Shown here: positions 17,249 through 26,120 of the stretch, in pieces
Layout of the letters: every line of letters begins with the position of its first letter
Numbering within the stretch: the stretch's first letter is position 1
Assembly: GCF_000473045.1 (NCBI RefSeq)
Contig: NZ_AXAY01000049.1
Location: 1-40,190 of the forward strand
Length of the DNA: 40,190 nucleotides
Reading direction: 5' to 3'
Source of the DNA: Bradyrhizobium sp. WSM3983
Lineage (GTDB): Bacteria > Pseudomonadota > Alphaproteobacteria > Rhizobiales > Xanthobacteraceae
The notes under the pieces: generated by a model
The model's database searches: none
What the model was told of the DNA's origin: nothing
Seen by the model: only the letters and a program-made list of their open reading frames with translations
Program-made: the position numbers and the translations under genes

Positions 17249-18004
17249 TCAGCCGGGCCGCCCGCTCTTCTGCGCGAAATTGAGGCCGCCGACGACTTGC
17301 TGGGTCGGCAGTACCTCCATGAAGGCGACGTTCATGCGCGCCGGCGATCCAATCGCAAATCCGATCGAATTGGCGATGTCTTCGGGCTGGAGAGCATCAT
17401 AGTCGTCGAAGAAGCGGCGCTTGGCTTCAGCCAGATCGCCCAGCAGCCGTCCGAAGACCTCGGTCTCGACCCGTGCCGGCGATATCTCGGTGACGCGGAC
17501 CCTGGTTCCGTAGAGATCGACGCGCAATTGCTGCGACAGGGAGTGAATGCCGGCTTTGGTGGCGTGATACACGGTATTTCCGCCGGCGAAGGCGTAATGG
17601 CCGGCAATCGAAGAGATGTTGACGATATGGCCGCGGTCGCGACTTGCCATGCCCGGCACGACCAGCCGCGTCAGGTGCAGGACCGCGCGCAGATTGACGT
17701 CGATGAGCGCGTCAATATCCTCCGGCGTGGTATCCAGGATGTTGCCGCGCCGGGACTGGCCGGCATTGTTGACCAGGACATCGAACTCGGCCGACTTCGC
17801 CAGGGCGTCAAGCGCGTCGAGGTCGCTGATGTCGGCGGCGTGGGGGCGGCATCCGGTCTCCGCGGCCAAGGCGCTCAAGCGAGCGGCGTCGCGTGCCACG
17901 GCGTGAACCTGGAGACCTTCCGCAGTCAGACGCCGAACCGTCGCGGCCCCAATCCCCGAGGACGCGCCCGTCACCAAGGCCGTCCGATAATCCGAAAATC
18001 CCAT
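17249..18004 (-). CDS. Short-chain dehydrogenase (YdfG-like SDR), first gene of leftward operon
   Basis: A 251-residue SDR that closely parallels the one at 4571: both begin MGFSDYRTALVTGASSGIG, and both have VNNAGQSRR, SSIAGHYAF and YHATK. The C-terminus differs. It opens the leftward operon that continues with the carrier, biotin carboxylase and the second AHS1/AHS2 pair. It diverges from the LysR gene, leaving about 186 bases between their starts, the usual layout for LysR control of a neighbouring operon. It presumably oxidises or reduces a hydroxy or oxo intermediate; the substrate is not identifiable. Confidence 0.88.
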   Translation of the reverse strand: MGFSDYRTALVTGASSGIGAATVRRLTAEGLQVHAVARDAARLSALAAETGCRPHAADISDLDALDALAKSAEFDVLVNNAGQSRRGNILDTTPEDIDALIDVNLRAVLHLTRLVVPGMASRDRGHIVNISSIAGHYAFAGGNTVYHATKAGIHSLSQQLRVDLYGTRVRVTEISPARVETEVFGRLLGDLAEAKRRFFDDYDALQPEDIANSIGFAIGSPARMNVAFMEVLPTQQVVGGLNFAQKSGRPG

Positions 18005-18190
18005 CCGCGAGGGCTCCTCTGCTACCGTCCGACCCGCTGGTGGCGTCGGCTGTAACGCGAGCGGAGGACGAGTTCAGCACTAGCTATAGGCCCCTCAGGT
18101 TCCCGGTGGTAAGAACAATTCCTTCTGATCCCATAGCTTCAGCCTATCGCTGCTGCATTGCTCCCTGGCTGGATATCCGGAGACGCCGTA

Positions 18191-19177
18191 TTGGATACGA
18201 AACGTTTGGAGGCCTTCATCAAGGTCGTGGATCTCGGCAGCATGACGAGCGCGGCGAAGGTGCTGAATGTCGCGCAGCCGGCGCTGAGCCAGCATATCGC
18301 GAGCCTCGAGGCGGACTTCAAGTGCAAGCTGCTCGATCGCAGTGCCCGCGGGGTCAAGCCCACCGAAGCAGGACGAATCCTCTACCGCTATGCCAAGTCG
18401 ATCCAGCGGCAGATCGAAGAGGCCAGGCGCACCATTCTGGACAGCAAGCCGGAATTGACCGGCAATGTCACGATCGGCCTGGCCCCGCTCAGCTCGGCGG
18501 CATTGCTCGCGACCCCGCTACTGATGCAGCTGCGTGAACGCTATCCCGGCATCGTGCCGCACATCTACGACAGCTCGGGGGTCATGCTCAGCGAGATGAT
18601 GCTGAAGGGGAGCATGGACATGGCCGTCCTCTACGGCGAACGCCCGGTGACCGGTCTCGATTACAAGCCGCTGATGCGCGAGTACTTTTATCTTGTCGCG
18701 CCCCGCGGCATGTATCCGGAGCAGATGCCTCCGGAGGAAGTATCGGCGACGGAGGTCGCGCAATTCGACCTGCTTCTTCCATATCGGGAATCCTTCCTGC
18801 GACAAACGGTCGAGCGCGTCTGCGCCGAGGTGGGACTCCGCCCGCGCATCGTTGCCGAGATCCATTCCCAATCGACCCTATCTTCGGCGATTGCAGCCGG
18901 AGTGGGGGCGGCAGTGCTGCCCATGTCGATCGCAAAGGAATTGCCGAACGTCGACGAACTCTGCATTCGGCGGATCAATGCGCCGTCGGCCTCGCAACAG
19001 ATGTCGTTGTGCATTTCAGATAGCGCTGCGTTGTCCGATGCCGCGTTCGCTGTCTACAAGATATTGCTCGAGATCATCGTCAAGACCTGGGGACCGTTCG
19101 ATGTCTACCCCGGCTCGGCTACCATCGCCGTGGGCGCCCCAACGTCGTCCGTGGATGGGCCGAAGGACGAGCCATAA
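18191..19177 (+). CDS. LysR-family transcriptional regulator
   Basis: A 328-residue LysR protein of the Nac/Cbl-like group. The N-terminal helix-turn-helix region reads LDTKRLEAFIKVVDLGSMTS, then AAKVLNVAQPALSQHI, and the C-terminal half is the ligand-binding domain. The start is most likely a TTG at 18191 preceded by CCGGAG, because it places the conserved DTKRLEAF motif at the usual distance from the N-terminus; a longer frame from 18158 exists. It diverges from the SDR-accB-accC operon and is a strong candidate for its regulator, perhaps responding to the imported substrate. Confidence 0.88.
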   Translation: MDTKRLEAFIKVVDLGSMTSAAKVLNVAQPALSQHIASLEADFKCKLLDRSARGVKPTEAGRILYRYAKSIQRQIEEARRTILDSKPELTGNVTIGLAPLSSAALLATPLLMQLRERYPGIVPHIYDSSGVMLSEMMLKGSMDMAVLYGERPVTGLDYKPLMREYFYLVAPRGMYPEQMPPEEVSATEVAQFDLLLPYRESFLRQTVERVCAEVGLRPRIVAEIHSQSTLSSAIAAGVGAAVLPMSIAKELPNVDELCIRRINAPSASQQMSLCISDSAALSDAAFAVYKILLEIIVKTWGPFDVYPGSATIAVGAPTSSVDGPKDEP

Positions 19178-19273
19178 CGAAACACGATGCGGCAATCCCA
19201 AAATCTGAATTTGCCGCGCCAAGGCGGTTGGTTATGGAGGTGTAACGGAGACCGCGACCGCAAGGAGGTTATC

Positions 19274-19945
19274 ATGGTGCATGTGATCAGGACATTCGAT
19301 CGGCCCTCTGCCGAGCTTGTCGAGCGCATCAAGAAGTTTCCTCCGTCCACCCTTCACGAGGCGCAGGGGCGATTGGGCGCGCTGACGTCCCGCATCAAGC
19401 CGATCTATTCCGGGATGCGCGCCTGCGGACCGGCGCTGACGGTGAGCTGCCATCCAGCCGACAACATGATGCTGATCACGGCGATTTCGCTGGCCAAGCC
19501 CGGCGATGTGCTCGTGGTGAGCGCGGGCGATCATCCCGAGCAGGGCGGCTTCGGCGAGGTGCTGGCGACGGCCTGCGTCGCCAAGGGCATCGTCGGGCTG
19601 GTCACTGATGCCGGCGTTCGCGATGGTCTTGCGGTGCGCGACACCGGCTTCAACGTCTTCTCCTACGGCCTCTGTATGAAAGGCACCGTCAAGGAGACGC
19701 TCGGCACCATCAATCAGCCGATCGTCATCGGCGGCATCGCCGTCCGCCCCGGCGATATCGTGAGTGCCGATGACGACGGCGTCGTGATCGTGCCGAAGGA
19801 GAACATCGCCGACGTCTGCGTCAAGTCGGCGGCACGTGAGGAGAAGGAAGCCGGCGTGATGAAGGCGCTCAAGGCCGGCGGTGATATCCTCGAACTCTCC
19901 GGCATCGGCAAGGTGCTGGAGTCCAAGGGCTGCACCTTCGCCTGA
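19274..19945 (+). CDS. RraA-family (HMG/CHA aldolase-like) protein
   Basis: A 223-residue protein of the RraA-like class II pyruvate aldolase family. GDVLVVSAGDHPEQGGFGEV and the metal-site segment LVTDAGVRDG, with arginine and aspartate, are conserved, as is VRPGDIVSADDDGVVIVP. In catabolic loci such proteins cleave 4-hydroxy-4-methyl-2-oxoglutarate or 4-carboxy-4-hydroxy-2-oxoadipate to pyruvate and a second acid. The ATG at 19274 has a strong Shine-Dalgarno (AAGGAGG), which decides against a longer frame from 19187. It lies 96 bases after the LysR gene. A role in the final carbon-chain cleavage of this pathway is possible but unproven. Confidence 0.85.
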   Translation: MVHVIRTFDRPSAELVERIKKFPPSTLHEAQGRLGALTSRIKPIYSGMRACGPALTVSCHPADNMMLITAISLAKPGDVLVVSAGDHPEQGGFGEVLATACVAKGIVGLVTDAGVRDGLAVRDTGFNVFSYGLCMKGTVKETLGTINQPIVIGGIAVRPGDIVSADDDGVVIVPKENIADVCVKSAAREEKEAGVMKALKAGGDILELSGIGKVLESKGCTFA

Positions 19946-19988
19946 GGGGGCACGCGCCGCAGGCGCGCAATAACGGGAAGACCTGGCA

Positions 19989-20138
19989 GCCATTCTCGGC
20001 TCGGGCGAGCATCGGTACCGCGTCGTCGACAATTGGGCGAAGCTACAGGATGGCTGGCAGCTCACCGACGTCGCCTCCGTCGCAGTCGACAGCAAGGATT
20101 GCATCTCCGTATTCATCGGCTCGGTCGATGGTGGATAA
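19989..20138 (+). pseudogene. NHL-repeat (six-bladed propeller) protein fragment
   Basis: A short frame reads AILGSGEHRYRVVDNWAKLQ then DGWQLTDVASVAVDSKD, matching the start of NHL-repeat proteins related to peptidylglycine alpha-amidating lyase. It has no start codon in context and stops after 49 codons, so it is a leftover fragment of a gene lost downstream of rraA. Confidence 0.5.
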
Positions 20139-20548
20139 CAGAGGGCTTCCATCGTCTGCCTCCAAAGAATACGTACGCGTCAAATGTCTTGGCCGTCAGA
20201 TGGGGGGCGGGCAGATAAGCGACGGCGTCGACCGCGTTTGCTTTGTTTTCGCGTTCTGAACTTGAAGTCTTCGCGGATCGAAAACGGGCAGTCTTCTTGG
20301 AGGGGCGATGACCGGCTATCCTGGGTGCCTAAGGGGCTTGTCGGGCTCGAGCCTCCGCACGCGTACGACAAGCGCTGAAGGGCTGCGAGCGGATGACCCT
20401 AGAAAGCGGGTCCCGCGTTGACCCCTCTAGCGGCATCCGAGGTATGGGAGCAGCCTCGAAAGGAAGTCCTCAAAAGCACCGAAGCGGACCTAATTCGGCA
20501 AGTGTTTGAATCTACTTCGGAAATCTTTTAATATCCAGCGCTTGTAGG
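20139..20548. other. Intergenic stretch without recognised genes
   Basis: About 410 bases between the NHL fragment and the AbiE operator. Short frames exist on both strands, but none has a convincing ribosome binding site or recognisable protein. I see no repeat or hairpin of note here. Confidence 0.6.
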
Positions 20549-20578
20549 GTGTCAGAAGTTCCCCTATGTTTCTGACAC
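20549..20578. promoter_or_regulatory. Operator-like palindrome upstream of abiEi
   Basis: GTGTCAGAA and TTCTGACAC are perfect nine-base arms separated by twelve bases, ending 10 bases before the AbiEi start at 20588. AbiEi antitoxins are known to repress their own operon by binding inverted repeats upstream, so this is a good candidate operator. Confidence 0.6.
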
Positions 20579-20587
20579 TGGACTGGA

Positions 20588-21187
20588 GTGAGAGCCATGC
20601 CCCCACTAGGCACCCGGATTTTGGAATTCACCAAAGAACTGCCCGAAGGCGCACCCATTGCTGCCAAAGCCTTTTTGCACCTTGGAAAGCGTGCCGCCGT
20701 GGATCAGGCCCTTTCGCGTCTTGCCGAGCGAGGAAAACTCCTGCGCGCGAGGCGAGGGCTATATCTGCGTCCGGTCGAAAGCCGTTTCGGGGTGAGAGCT
20801 CCGTCGGTGGAAAAGGTCGTTGAGGAGGCCAAGGCTCGTAGCGGTGAAATCATCGTCTCCAGCGGCGCGGCGGCGGCCAACCACCTTGGTTTGACAACGC
20901 AGGTACCTGTTCGTCAGGTTTATCTGACCTCCGGTCCTTCGCGCGAACTCCACCTCGGCAAGCAAGTTGTCCAGTTCAAGCATGCGCCGCGTTGGCAGCT
21001 TACCCTGGCCAACCGTCGTGCAGGCGAGGTGGTGCGTGCGCTTGCGTGGGTCGGTCCCCAGACGGCAGAACGTGCATTGCGGTCCGTCAGTCAGAAACTG
21101 ACTCCAACCGAAGTGAGTGAACTTAAGTCCGCGGCTTCTTCGTTGCCGACTTGGCTTGCCAAGCCCGTAAGCGAACTGCGTGTCTGA
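20588..21187 (+). CDS. abiEi: AbiEi-type antitoxin (type IV toxin-antitoxin)
   Basis: A 199-residue AbiEi/DUF6088-type protein. The N-terminal winged-helix region (LGTRILEFTKELPEGAPIAA to RRGLYLRP) is DNA-binding in this family, and the C-terminal half counters the toxin. It appears complete. A start within the frame at ATG 20597 (MPPLGTRIL), with GAGTGAGAG just ahead, is also possible. Its stop overlaps the GTG start of the toxin gene, as expected for a two-gene operon. The operator-like palindrome just upstream suggests autorepression is kept even though the toxin is broken. Confidence 0.8.
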   Translation: MRAMPPLGTRILEFTKELPEGAPIAAKAFLHLGKRAAVDQALSRLAERGKLLRARRGLYLRPVESRFGVRAPSVEKVVEEAKARSGEIIVSSGAAAANHLGLTTQVPVRQVYLTSGPSRELHLGKQVVQFKHAPRWQLTLANRRAGEVVRALAWVGPQTAERALRSVSQKLTPTEVSELKSAASSLPTWLAKPVSELRV

Positions 21188-21830
21188 CAAGTTCTTGAAT
21201 CTGTCTAACTCCGAGCGCCGAGAGGCGCTCGGAGTTGCTGCCTCCAATTCCGGACGCCCCGCGCACCTTCTTTGAGAAAGATGTCTGGGTTGTTGGTGCT
21301 TGAACGCACTTTTTTCGTCTCCACTGGGAAAGCACCTCGTTTTCAAGGGCGGAACGTCCCTTTCCAAGGTGTACGGCGCAATTCGCCGCTTCTCAGAAGA
21401 CGTCGATCTTACCTACGATATTCGGGCAATAGCCCCTGATCTCGTGAAAACAAGCGAGAGCAATCCCGTCCCTCGGACGCGCAGTCAAGGCAAAAAATGG
21501 AGCGACCAGGTCCGGGAGCGACTTCCAGTCTGGGTGAAACAAGAGGCGCTTGCCGTTATCAATCGGTGTCTGGAAAACGACAACCTGACTGCAAAGGCGG
21601 AAGCCGACGGTGACAAAATCTTCGTCAGATTCGCTCCCTTGGAGACAGGCAACGGCTATGTGAGCCCCGCCATCATGCTTGAATTCGGCGCAAGATCCAC
21701 AGGTGAGCCGAGCGAGCTTCATGACGTGGTTTGCGACGCCGCCCAGTATCTTGAAACTCTCGAATTTCCCACTGCCAGGCCGAAAACGGGCCGCATGAGG
21801 CCTCCACGCTTGGATCTTTGCTTAGTCTGA
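21180..21830 (+). pseudogene. abiEii: AbiEii nucleotidyltransferase toxin, disrupted and truncated
   Basis: The frame opens at a GTG overlapping the antitoxin stop and carries DKFLNLSNSERREALGVAAS, then FKGGTSLSKVYGAIRRFSED and VDLTYD, the nucleotidyltransferase core with GGTSLSK and the D-x-D pair. A TGA at 21273 interrupts the frame. Around it the sequence fits a one-base insertion followed by a one-base loss, since EKDVWVV is readable in the next frame. After EFPTARP the frame shifts again and ends in RPPRLDLCLV, losing the C-terminal third. The toxin is therefore very probably inactive. Confidence 0.75.
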
Positions 21831-21861
21831 CCGGCGGACGTGGGCGAGCATTGTTTCGACG

Positions 21862-22330
21862 GTGCCCCCCGTACCCCATCAGATGTCTGCAGCTTTGACT
21901 GCCAAAGACCGGGTCCATACACTTTCACGCGAATCTCTGATTCAGAAGTTGGGACAAACTTGCCAAAACCTAGGGTTCCGAAAGCTCGCGCCCTTATCGA
22001 AGGCCGCCACCTTATCCATCCGGAGCGTCACAAGCGACGCAACGAACCGACCGCTGCACCACTCGGAAGACCCGCCAAAGTGGATGAACGAAACGCAGGC
22101 CACCGCGTGGTGCACCTTCGAAACCGAGGCGCCCTGGCTCAATTACTCCCCACCGCGGATTGGTTGAGATCGCCAGCGTGGTCAGCGCTCGCCTCGCTTC
22201 TGGTGAGGACGTCGGCGTGCAGGCTATGGGACTGCTGCGCTTGTGTCTCGGATCTATGGGTATGACGCCTGCAGACGCAGGCAAAGTCGCGTGGGTGAAA
22301 GAGGGCGAGCCTGACGACTTGCTAGATTAG
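21862..22330 (+). pseudogene. Phage terminase small subunit-like (P27 type), frameshifted
   Basis: Frame one ends with HSEDPPKWMNETQATAW and EAPWLNYSPPRIG. Frame two continues from 22163 with VEIASVVSARLASGEDVGVQ and LRLCLGSMGMTPADAGKV, ending EPDDLLD. The second part matches the C-terminal region of P27-type terminase small subunits, and the two halves join if one extra base near 22150 is removed. It is a prophage or phage-derived remnant next to the AbiE defence-type genes. The N-terminal half is not recognisable. Confidence 0.45.
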
Positions 22331-23138
22331 CAGTAGCGCGACTATAGTGTGCTGAGCGACACGCCCAAAACAAACGCCTTAGCGGGTGTCGCTCCCGGCG
22401 TCCGCCTCAATGCTTTCGCAATTTTCTGAACACCAACTTTCTGCTTCGTGAGCGAAGCGTCCGCAAAGGCCAGCGCCGCTAAACTGAGGCAACACCCGGT
22501 TGCTTGCAACTTGAATCGGAAGGCGTAAGATTCACGCGATTTGCAAAACACGGAGGTACAGCTTGGCTGAGTCCTCGTTTTCAAAATCGCTACAGTTGCA
22601 TTAGGTGTCTTTTTTACAGTTCTCGCGTATTCGCTGATTTTGGGTTTCTGAAGTTGTAGGAACGTCACTCCAACGAACACGTTAGGTAAGCTGGTCTGTG
22701 GCGCGATACTTTCACGCCATCCACCCGGAACGGCCTGTCGTCTAACGCGCGTATGGCGGCGGGCCGGTTCTCGTTGAAACCTAGCGGGGGCTCGGGTGAA
22801 GAAATGTCAGGCCCCCTTGTGCTTAACGGGTAACGCCGATCATGTTCCGCACGTCGGAACACGATTTTGGACTCCACACTGGGGAGACTCAGCGCAATGA
22901 TCCGATTGCGCCGGGGCTGGGTAAATTGCTTTCCCTAAATATTCTCCCGGAGTGGCCGCTGGCGATTCCAGCGGCCAAATTTTGCTGTTCAGCATTATTT
23001 TCCAGAAGCAAAAACGGCGCCCGCTTAAATGAAGCGCAGACGGCGGCCTACCAGCCCCGAGGGGAGAACGTAAAACCCTAGCGCGTTAGCTTGGCGCACT
23101 TGTGCCAAGTTTTGTGTCGAAGTCACGGGACCAGGTCA
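22331..23138. other. Long stretch without recognised genes
   Basis: About 800 bases with no convincing gene. Several short frames occur on both strands but lack similarity and good ribosome binding sites. A GC-rich pair of arms (GGGGGC near 22784 and GCCCCC near 22811) and the hairpin at 22953 are the only structures seen. The lower-quality, mixed composition suggests decayed DNA. Confidence 0.5.
22953..22977 (+). terminator. Strong hairpin, terminator-like
   Basis: TGGCCGCTGG and CCAGCGGCCA form a perfect ten-base stem with a five-base loop, followed by AATTTT. The short T-run makes it a weak intrinsic terminator for rightward transcription. No intact upstream gene on that strand is evident. 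Confidence 0.4.
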
Positions 23139-23395
23139 TCAGCGCTTGGCCGAGCCGATGCTGGACGACTTAGCATGCAGCGCGGTCTGGTCGCCGGTAA
23201 TTTGCCCGACATAGTCGTCGATCGCGTCAATCATCGGCCGCGTGTGGCCAAGCCTGCTTTGGAGGAATATCTGCGGAGCCGGTCCAACTCAGCGAGTTCA
23301 GCCTTAACAGCATCAGCCCGCGTTTCCGCAGCACGCTGGCGCATGTGCTCCTCATGCCAAGCCTTCGAGGCTGCTCGGTTCTCTGCTTTGGTCAT
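23139..23395 (-). pseudogene. Small orphan protein, split copy of the gene at 37747
   Basis: The frame from 23395 begins MTKAENRAASKAWHEEHM, like the 84-residue protein at 37747-38001 (MTKAENRAAAKAYHQERM). It stops at a TGA (23231-23233), and an overlapping ATG at 23232-23234 opens a second frame reading MIDAIDDYVGQITGDQTALH, which matches the rest of that protein. Together they make the same length as the intact copy, so one frameshift explains the split; translational coupling through ATGA is a less likely option. Similarity also continues upstream of the start. Confidence 0.6.
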
Positions 23396-23717
23396 TGCGC
23401 CATCGAAACGGGCGGCGCCGGCCAGAGTCAAATTGTCGATTGGTAGTGGCTACGAAGCCGCAAGAGCTACTTGGGCTCGTGGGTGTGGAAAATCCCATAG
23501 GGTCGATTCCACGTTACTTAAAGGAATATACAGAATGATCTAATGATCTAGGGCCTGTACTCATAATTCCGGCACGAGTCTGGTCCACCTCTGAAAGCAG
23601 ACATCACGGCGTCGAAGACCGAGGTCCGCTACGGGCCGCCAGAAGCGGACTCATGCAGCGCAATATTTGCCCGATTATTCGATCACCTCGTCGGCGCGGG
23701 CGAGTACCTTTGGCTGG

Positions 23718-25505
23718 TCATTCCGGCAAACCGGCCTGGCGCAGACCGACGATCATCAGTGCCTTCGTCTCCGGGGCGAGAAAGGTTCCTGCGTGAGCCG
23801 CCCATGCGGCAATCGTCAGGCCGGGTTGAAGATCGAGGAGCCGACCCAACCAGTCTCGGGCCTCCTCATTCTTGCCGAGAAGCCCGCAAAGAGAGACTTT
23901 GACCCGAAATGAAGCATGGAATTTCGGTTGCTCGCGCAGCGCGTCGTCGATCCAACCCTCGGCACCTTGGAATTGGCGAGCACCCAGATATGCCAACGCG
24001 ACTGAGAACTTATAGAGGTAGCACAGTGGATCGAGCGGACTGAGCCGGATTGCGCGATTGCCAGCTTCGACAGCAACCATCGCATGAGCAGCGCCGCGAA
24101 GGGACTGGCATAGGGCTTTAGTGCCCCAAGCGTGGGCCGAATTTACATTGAGCGCAAGAGCACGATCCAGCGCGGAGAGCGCGGCCGTCTGATCGCCCAC
24201 GACGCACAACAGATAGGCCGCCATCCAGAGAGCATCGGGATCATTGGTCCCAAACTCAATCGCTAGCTTGGCAAGGCGGATGCCGTCCTCGTCCTCCGGC
24301 CCGGTCGGGAGAACCCAGCCCTGACCTCTTTGTATGCCGCGGCACCAAGCTGCTAATCCCGCTGCCGCTGCATATGAGGGATCAAGTTGCAGTGCCCTTT
24401 TGGCGAGCGAAATTGCCTCCGTCAGTGTTTCCGGCGTCATTCTATGGACTTGGGACAAAGCACGAAGGTAAAGATCGTAAGCATCAAGGCTTTCGATCGG
24501 CTTGCGTTTGGCGCGTTCGATCTCCACCTGCTCCAACTTCGGCGCAATCGCGCTGACTACGCTGACGGTTACCTGGTCTTGAAGATCGAAGACGTCGTCA
24601 AGCGTACCGTCGAAACGGTCAGCCCAGAGGTGCGAGCCTGTGGTTGCGTCAATGAGCTGTCCAGTAATACGCACTCGGTTTGCTGCTTTGCGAACACTCC
24701 CTTCCAGCACATAGCGCACCCCAAGTTCGCGCCCCACTTGCTTGATGTCGACGGCCTTACCCTTGTAGGTGAAGCTAGAATTGCGCGCGATCACGAACAG
24801 CGCTCCGAAACGAGATAGCGCCGTGATGATGTCCTCGACCATGCCGTCCGCAAAGTATTCCTGTTCGGGGCTACCACTCATGTTTTGGAACGGCAGGACG
24901 GCGATGGAGGGCTTGTCGGGCAGCGGGAGTGGCTTGGCAGCTTGGGCGGGCGCCTTGGTGCCTGTAGCTGTGGACGACACCGCCGAACGCAGCGCATAAA
25001 GCCGCACCGGGCGATCTATGTTTTTGAGCGATCTTTCACCGAGATCATCGAATGCGAAGCTGGTCTTGCCTCTGACCTGCTCGAAAGCGCTGCCGGACAG
25101 GCACACGCCGCCCGGTTCACACTCGTTCTCAACCCGCGCCGCGACGTTGACGCCGTCACCAAAAATGTCGTCGCTATCGATGATAATATCGCCAACGTTT
25201 ATTCCGACCCGAAACAGGATGCATGGCCCAGCTCCACTGGCTATTCGGTCCGCCATTTTCTCCTGAACCGCAACCGCGCAGGTTATGGCGTCGACCGCGC
25301 TTGCGAACTCGACGAGCATGCCGTCGCCGGTGGTCTTGACGATCCGCCCGTGATGTTGGGAGATGGCGGGATCGATGACCTCGCGGCGGTGCGCCTTCAA
25401 GGCGGCCAGCGTGCCGACCTCATCAGCGCCCATCAGGCGCGAGTAGCCCGCGACATCGGCTGCGAGGATGGCAGCAAGCCGGCGTTCGACCCGCGCCTCG
25501 GCCAT
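23718..25505 (-). CDS. Class III adenylate/guanylate cyclase with TolB-like domain and TPR region
   Basis: A 595-residue protein. Residues 8-170 form a class III cyclase domain: AADVAGYSRLMGADE holds the first metal aspartate, KTTGDGMLVEFAS the second, and GDGVNVAARVE the transition-state arginine and asparagine. Residues about 200-320 (KPSIAVLPFQNMSGSPEQEY onward) resemble the TolB/FlgO-like domain common in these rhizobial cyclases. The remainder is a helical TPR-like region. No membrane segment is evident, so it should make cAMP in the cytosol. It diverges from the binding-protein gene at 26121. GGAG precedes the ATG. Confidence 0.88.
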   Translation of the reverse strand: MAEARVERRLAAILAADVAGYSRLMGADEVGTLAALKAHRREVIDPAISQHHGRIVKTTGDGMLVEFASAVDAITCAVAVQEKMADRIASGAGPCILFRVGINVGDIIIDSDDIFGDGVNVAARVENECEPGGVCLSGSAFEQVRGKTSFAFDDLGERSLKNIDRPVRLYALRSAVSSTATGTKAPAQAAKPLPLPDKPSIAVLPFQNMSGSPEQEYFADGMVEDIITALSRFGALFVIARNSSFTYKGKAVDIKQVGRELGVRYVLEGSVRKAANRVRITGQLIDATTGSHLWADRFDGTLDDVFDLQDQVTVSVVSAIAPKLEQVEIERAKRKPIESLDAYDLYLRALSQVHRMTPETLTEAISLAKRALQLDPSYAAAAGLAAWCRGIQRGQGWVLPTGPEDEDGIRLAKLAIEFGTNDPDALWMAAYLLCVVGDQTAALSALDRALALNVNSAHAWGTKALCQSLRGAAHAMVAVEAGNRAIRLSPLDPLCYLYKFSVALAYLGARQFQGAEGWIDDALREQPKFHASFRVKVSLCGLLGKNEEARDWLGRLLDLQPGLTIAAWAAHAGTFLAPETKALMIVGLRQAGLPE

Positions 25506-26120
25506 ATGGTGCGCTCCGATCCCAGCGTAGTAGGTGAGGCAAGTCTATGCGTCGGAACCGGGGGTGTCTATCGAGTTCGCGGCGTCGGCTGCGGGTCAGG
25601 AGCACCCGTCAACGCAACCATCATACAACGTCCGGTCTCCCTCAGACAGCCGACATGACGGCGGCCCGTTCGTTGTCCAGCTGAGGCCATTAGCGGTAGT
25701 ATGTCGTTCGCGCCGGATAGACGCCCGAAGGCTGCGGATCATTACCGCTTACGAGCGTTTCCCGCGCAAGATCGAGCTTGCCTGGACGGTCGATCAGTTG
25801 TCGCCCTCGAGCCAGCAACGGAAAAATGTCCAAGACTGTTTCTCGGGCCAAATCGTTCGGACGCATGCGTTGGTTGCTTGCGGCAAGGGCGGAATGGCGG
25901 ATACATTGGGCGCGTTGTCGCGAAACTTGGAACTAAGTGCCCCGCACGGGCAGCTCGACTCGCCGACTTTCTGATTGTGCTTGCCGATGCGGCCGACTTG
26001 GCCACGCTCAGTAGCGAGAGTTCGCTGCTGCGTGCAGGCGATGCCGGTTGCCGACACCCCCGGTCTCGACGTGGGCGGCGAAGCAACGCTGGCGGGCGCA
26101 AGCTCACACGAGTATCTGCC
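25506..26120. other. Divergent intergenic region between cyclase and binding-protein genes
   Basis: About 615 bases. Frames cross it on both strands, but none resembles a known protein, and the one that runs into the binding-protein gene has no family similarity before 26121. A 27-codon frame (MPVADTPGLDVGGEATLAGA onward) from about 26040 ends in ATGA overlapping the binding-protein start and could be a short leader peptide. Promoters for both directions are expected here, but I cannot fix them. Confidence 0.45.

Noticed and set aside
22784..22816. GGGGGC and GCCCCC arms as a possible terminator
   Set aside because: The arms are only six bases, the loop is about 20 bases, no T-run follows and no intact gene lies upstream.
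23667..23912. Frame containing YSITSSARAS, often annotated as a protein in rhizobia
   Set aside because: It is antisense to the end of the cyclase gene and to common intergenic repeat-like sequence; such frames are a frequent false call.
25701..26120. N-terminal extension of the AmiC/UrtA-like protein, which might have hidden a signal peptide
   Set aside because: The extension is arginine-rich, has no hydrophobic leader or family similarity, and the conserved fold starts directly at the ATG at 26121.
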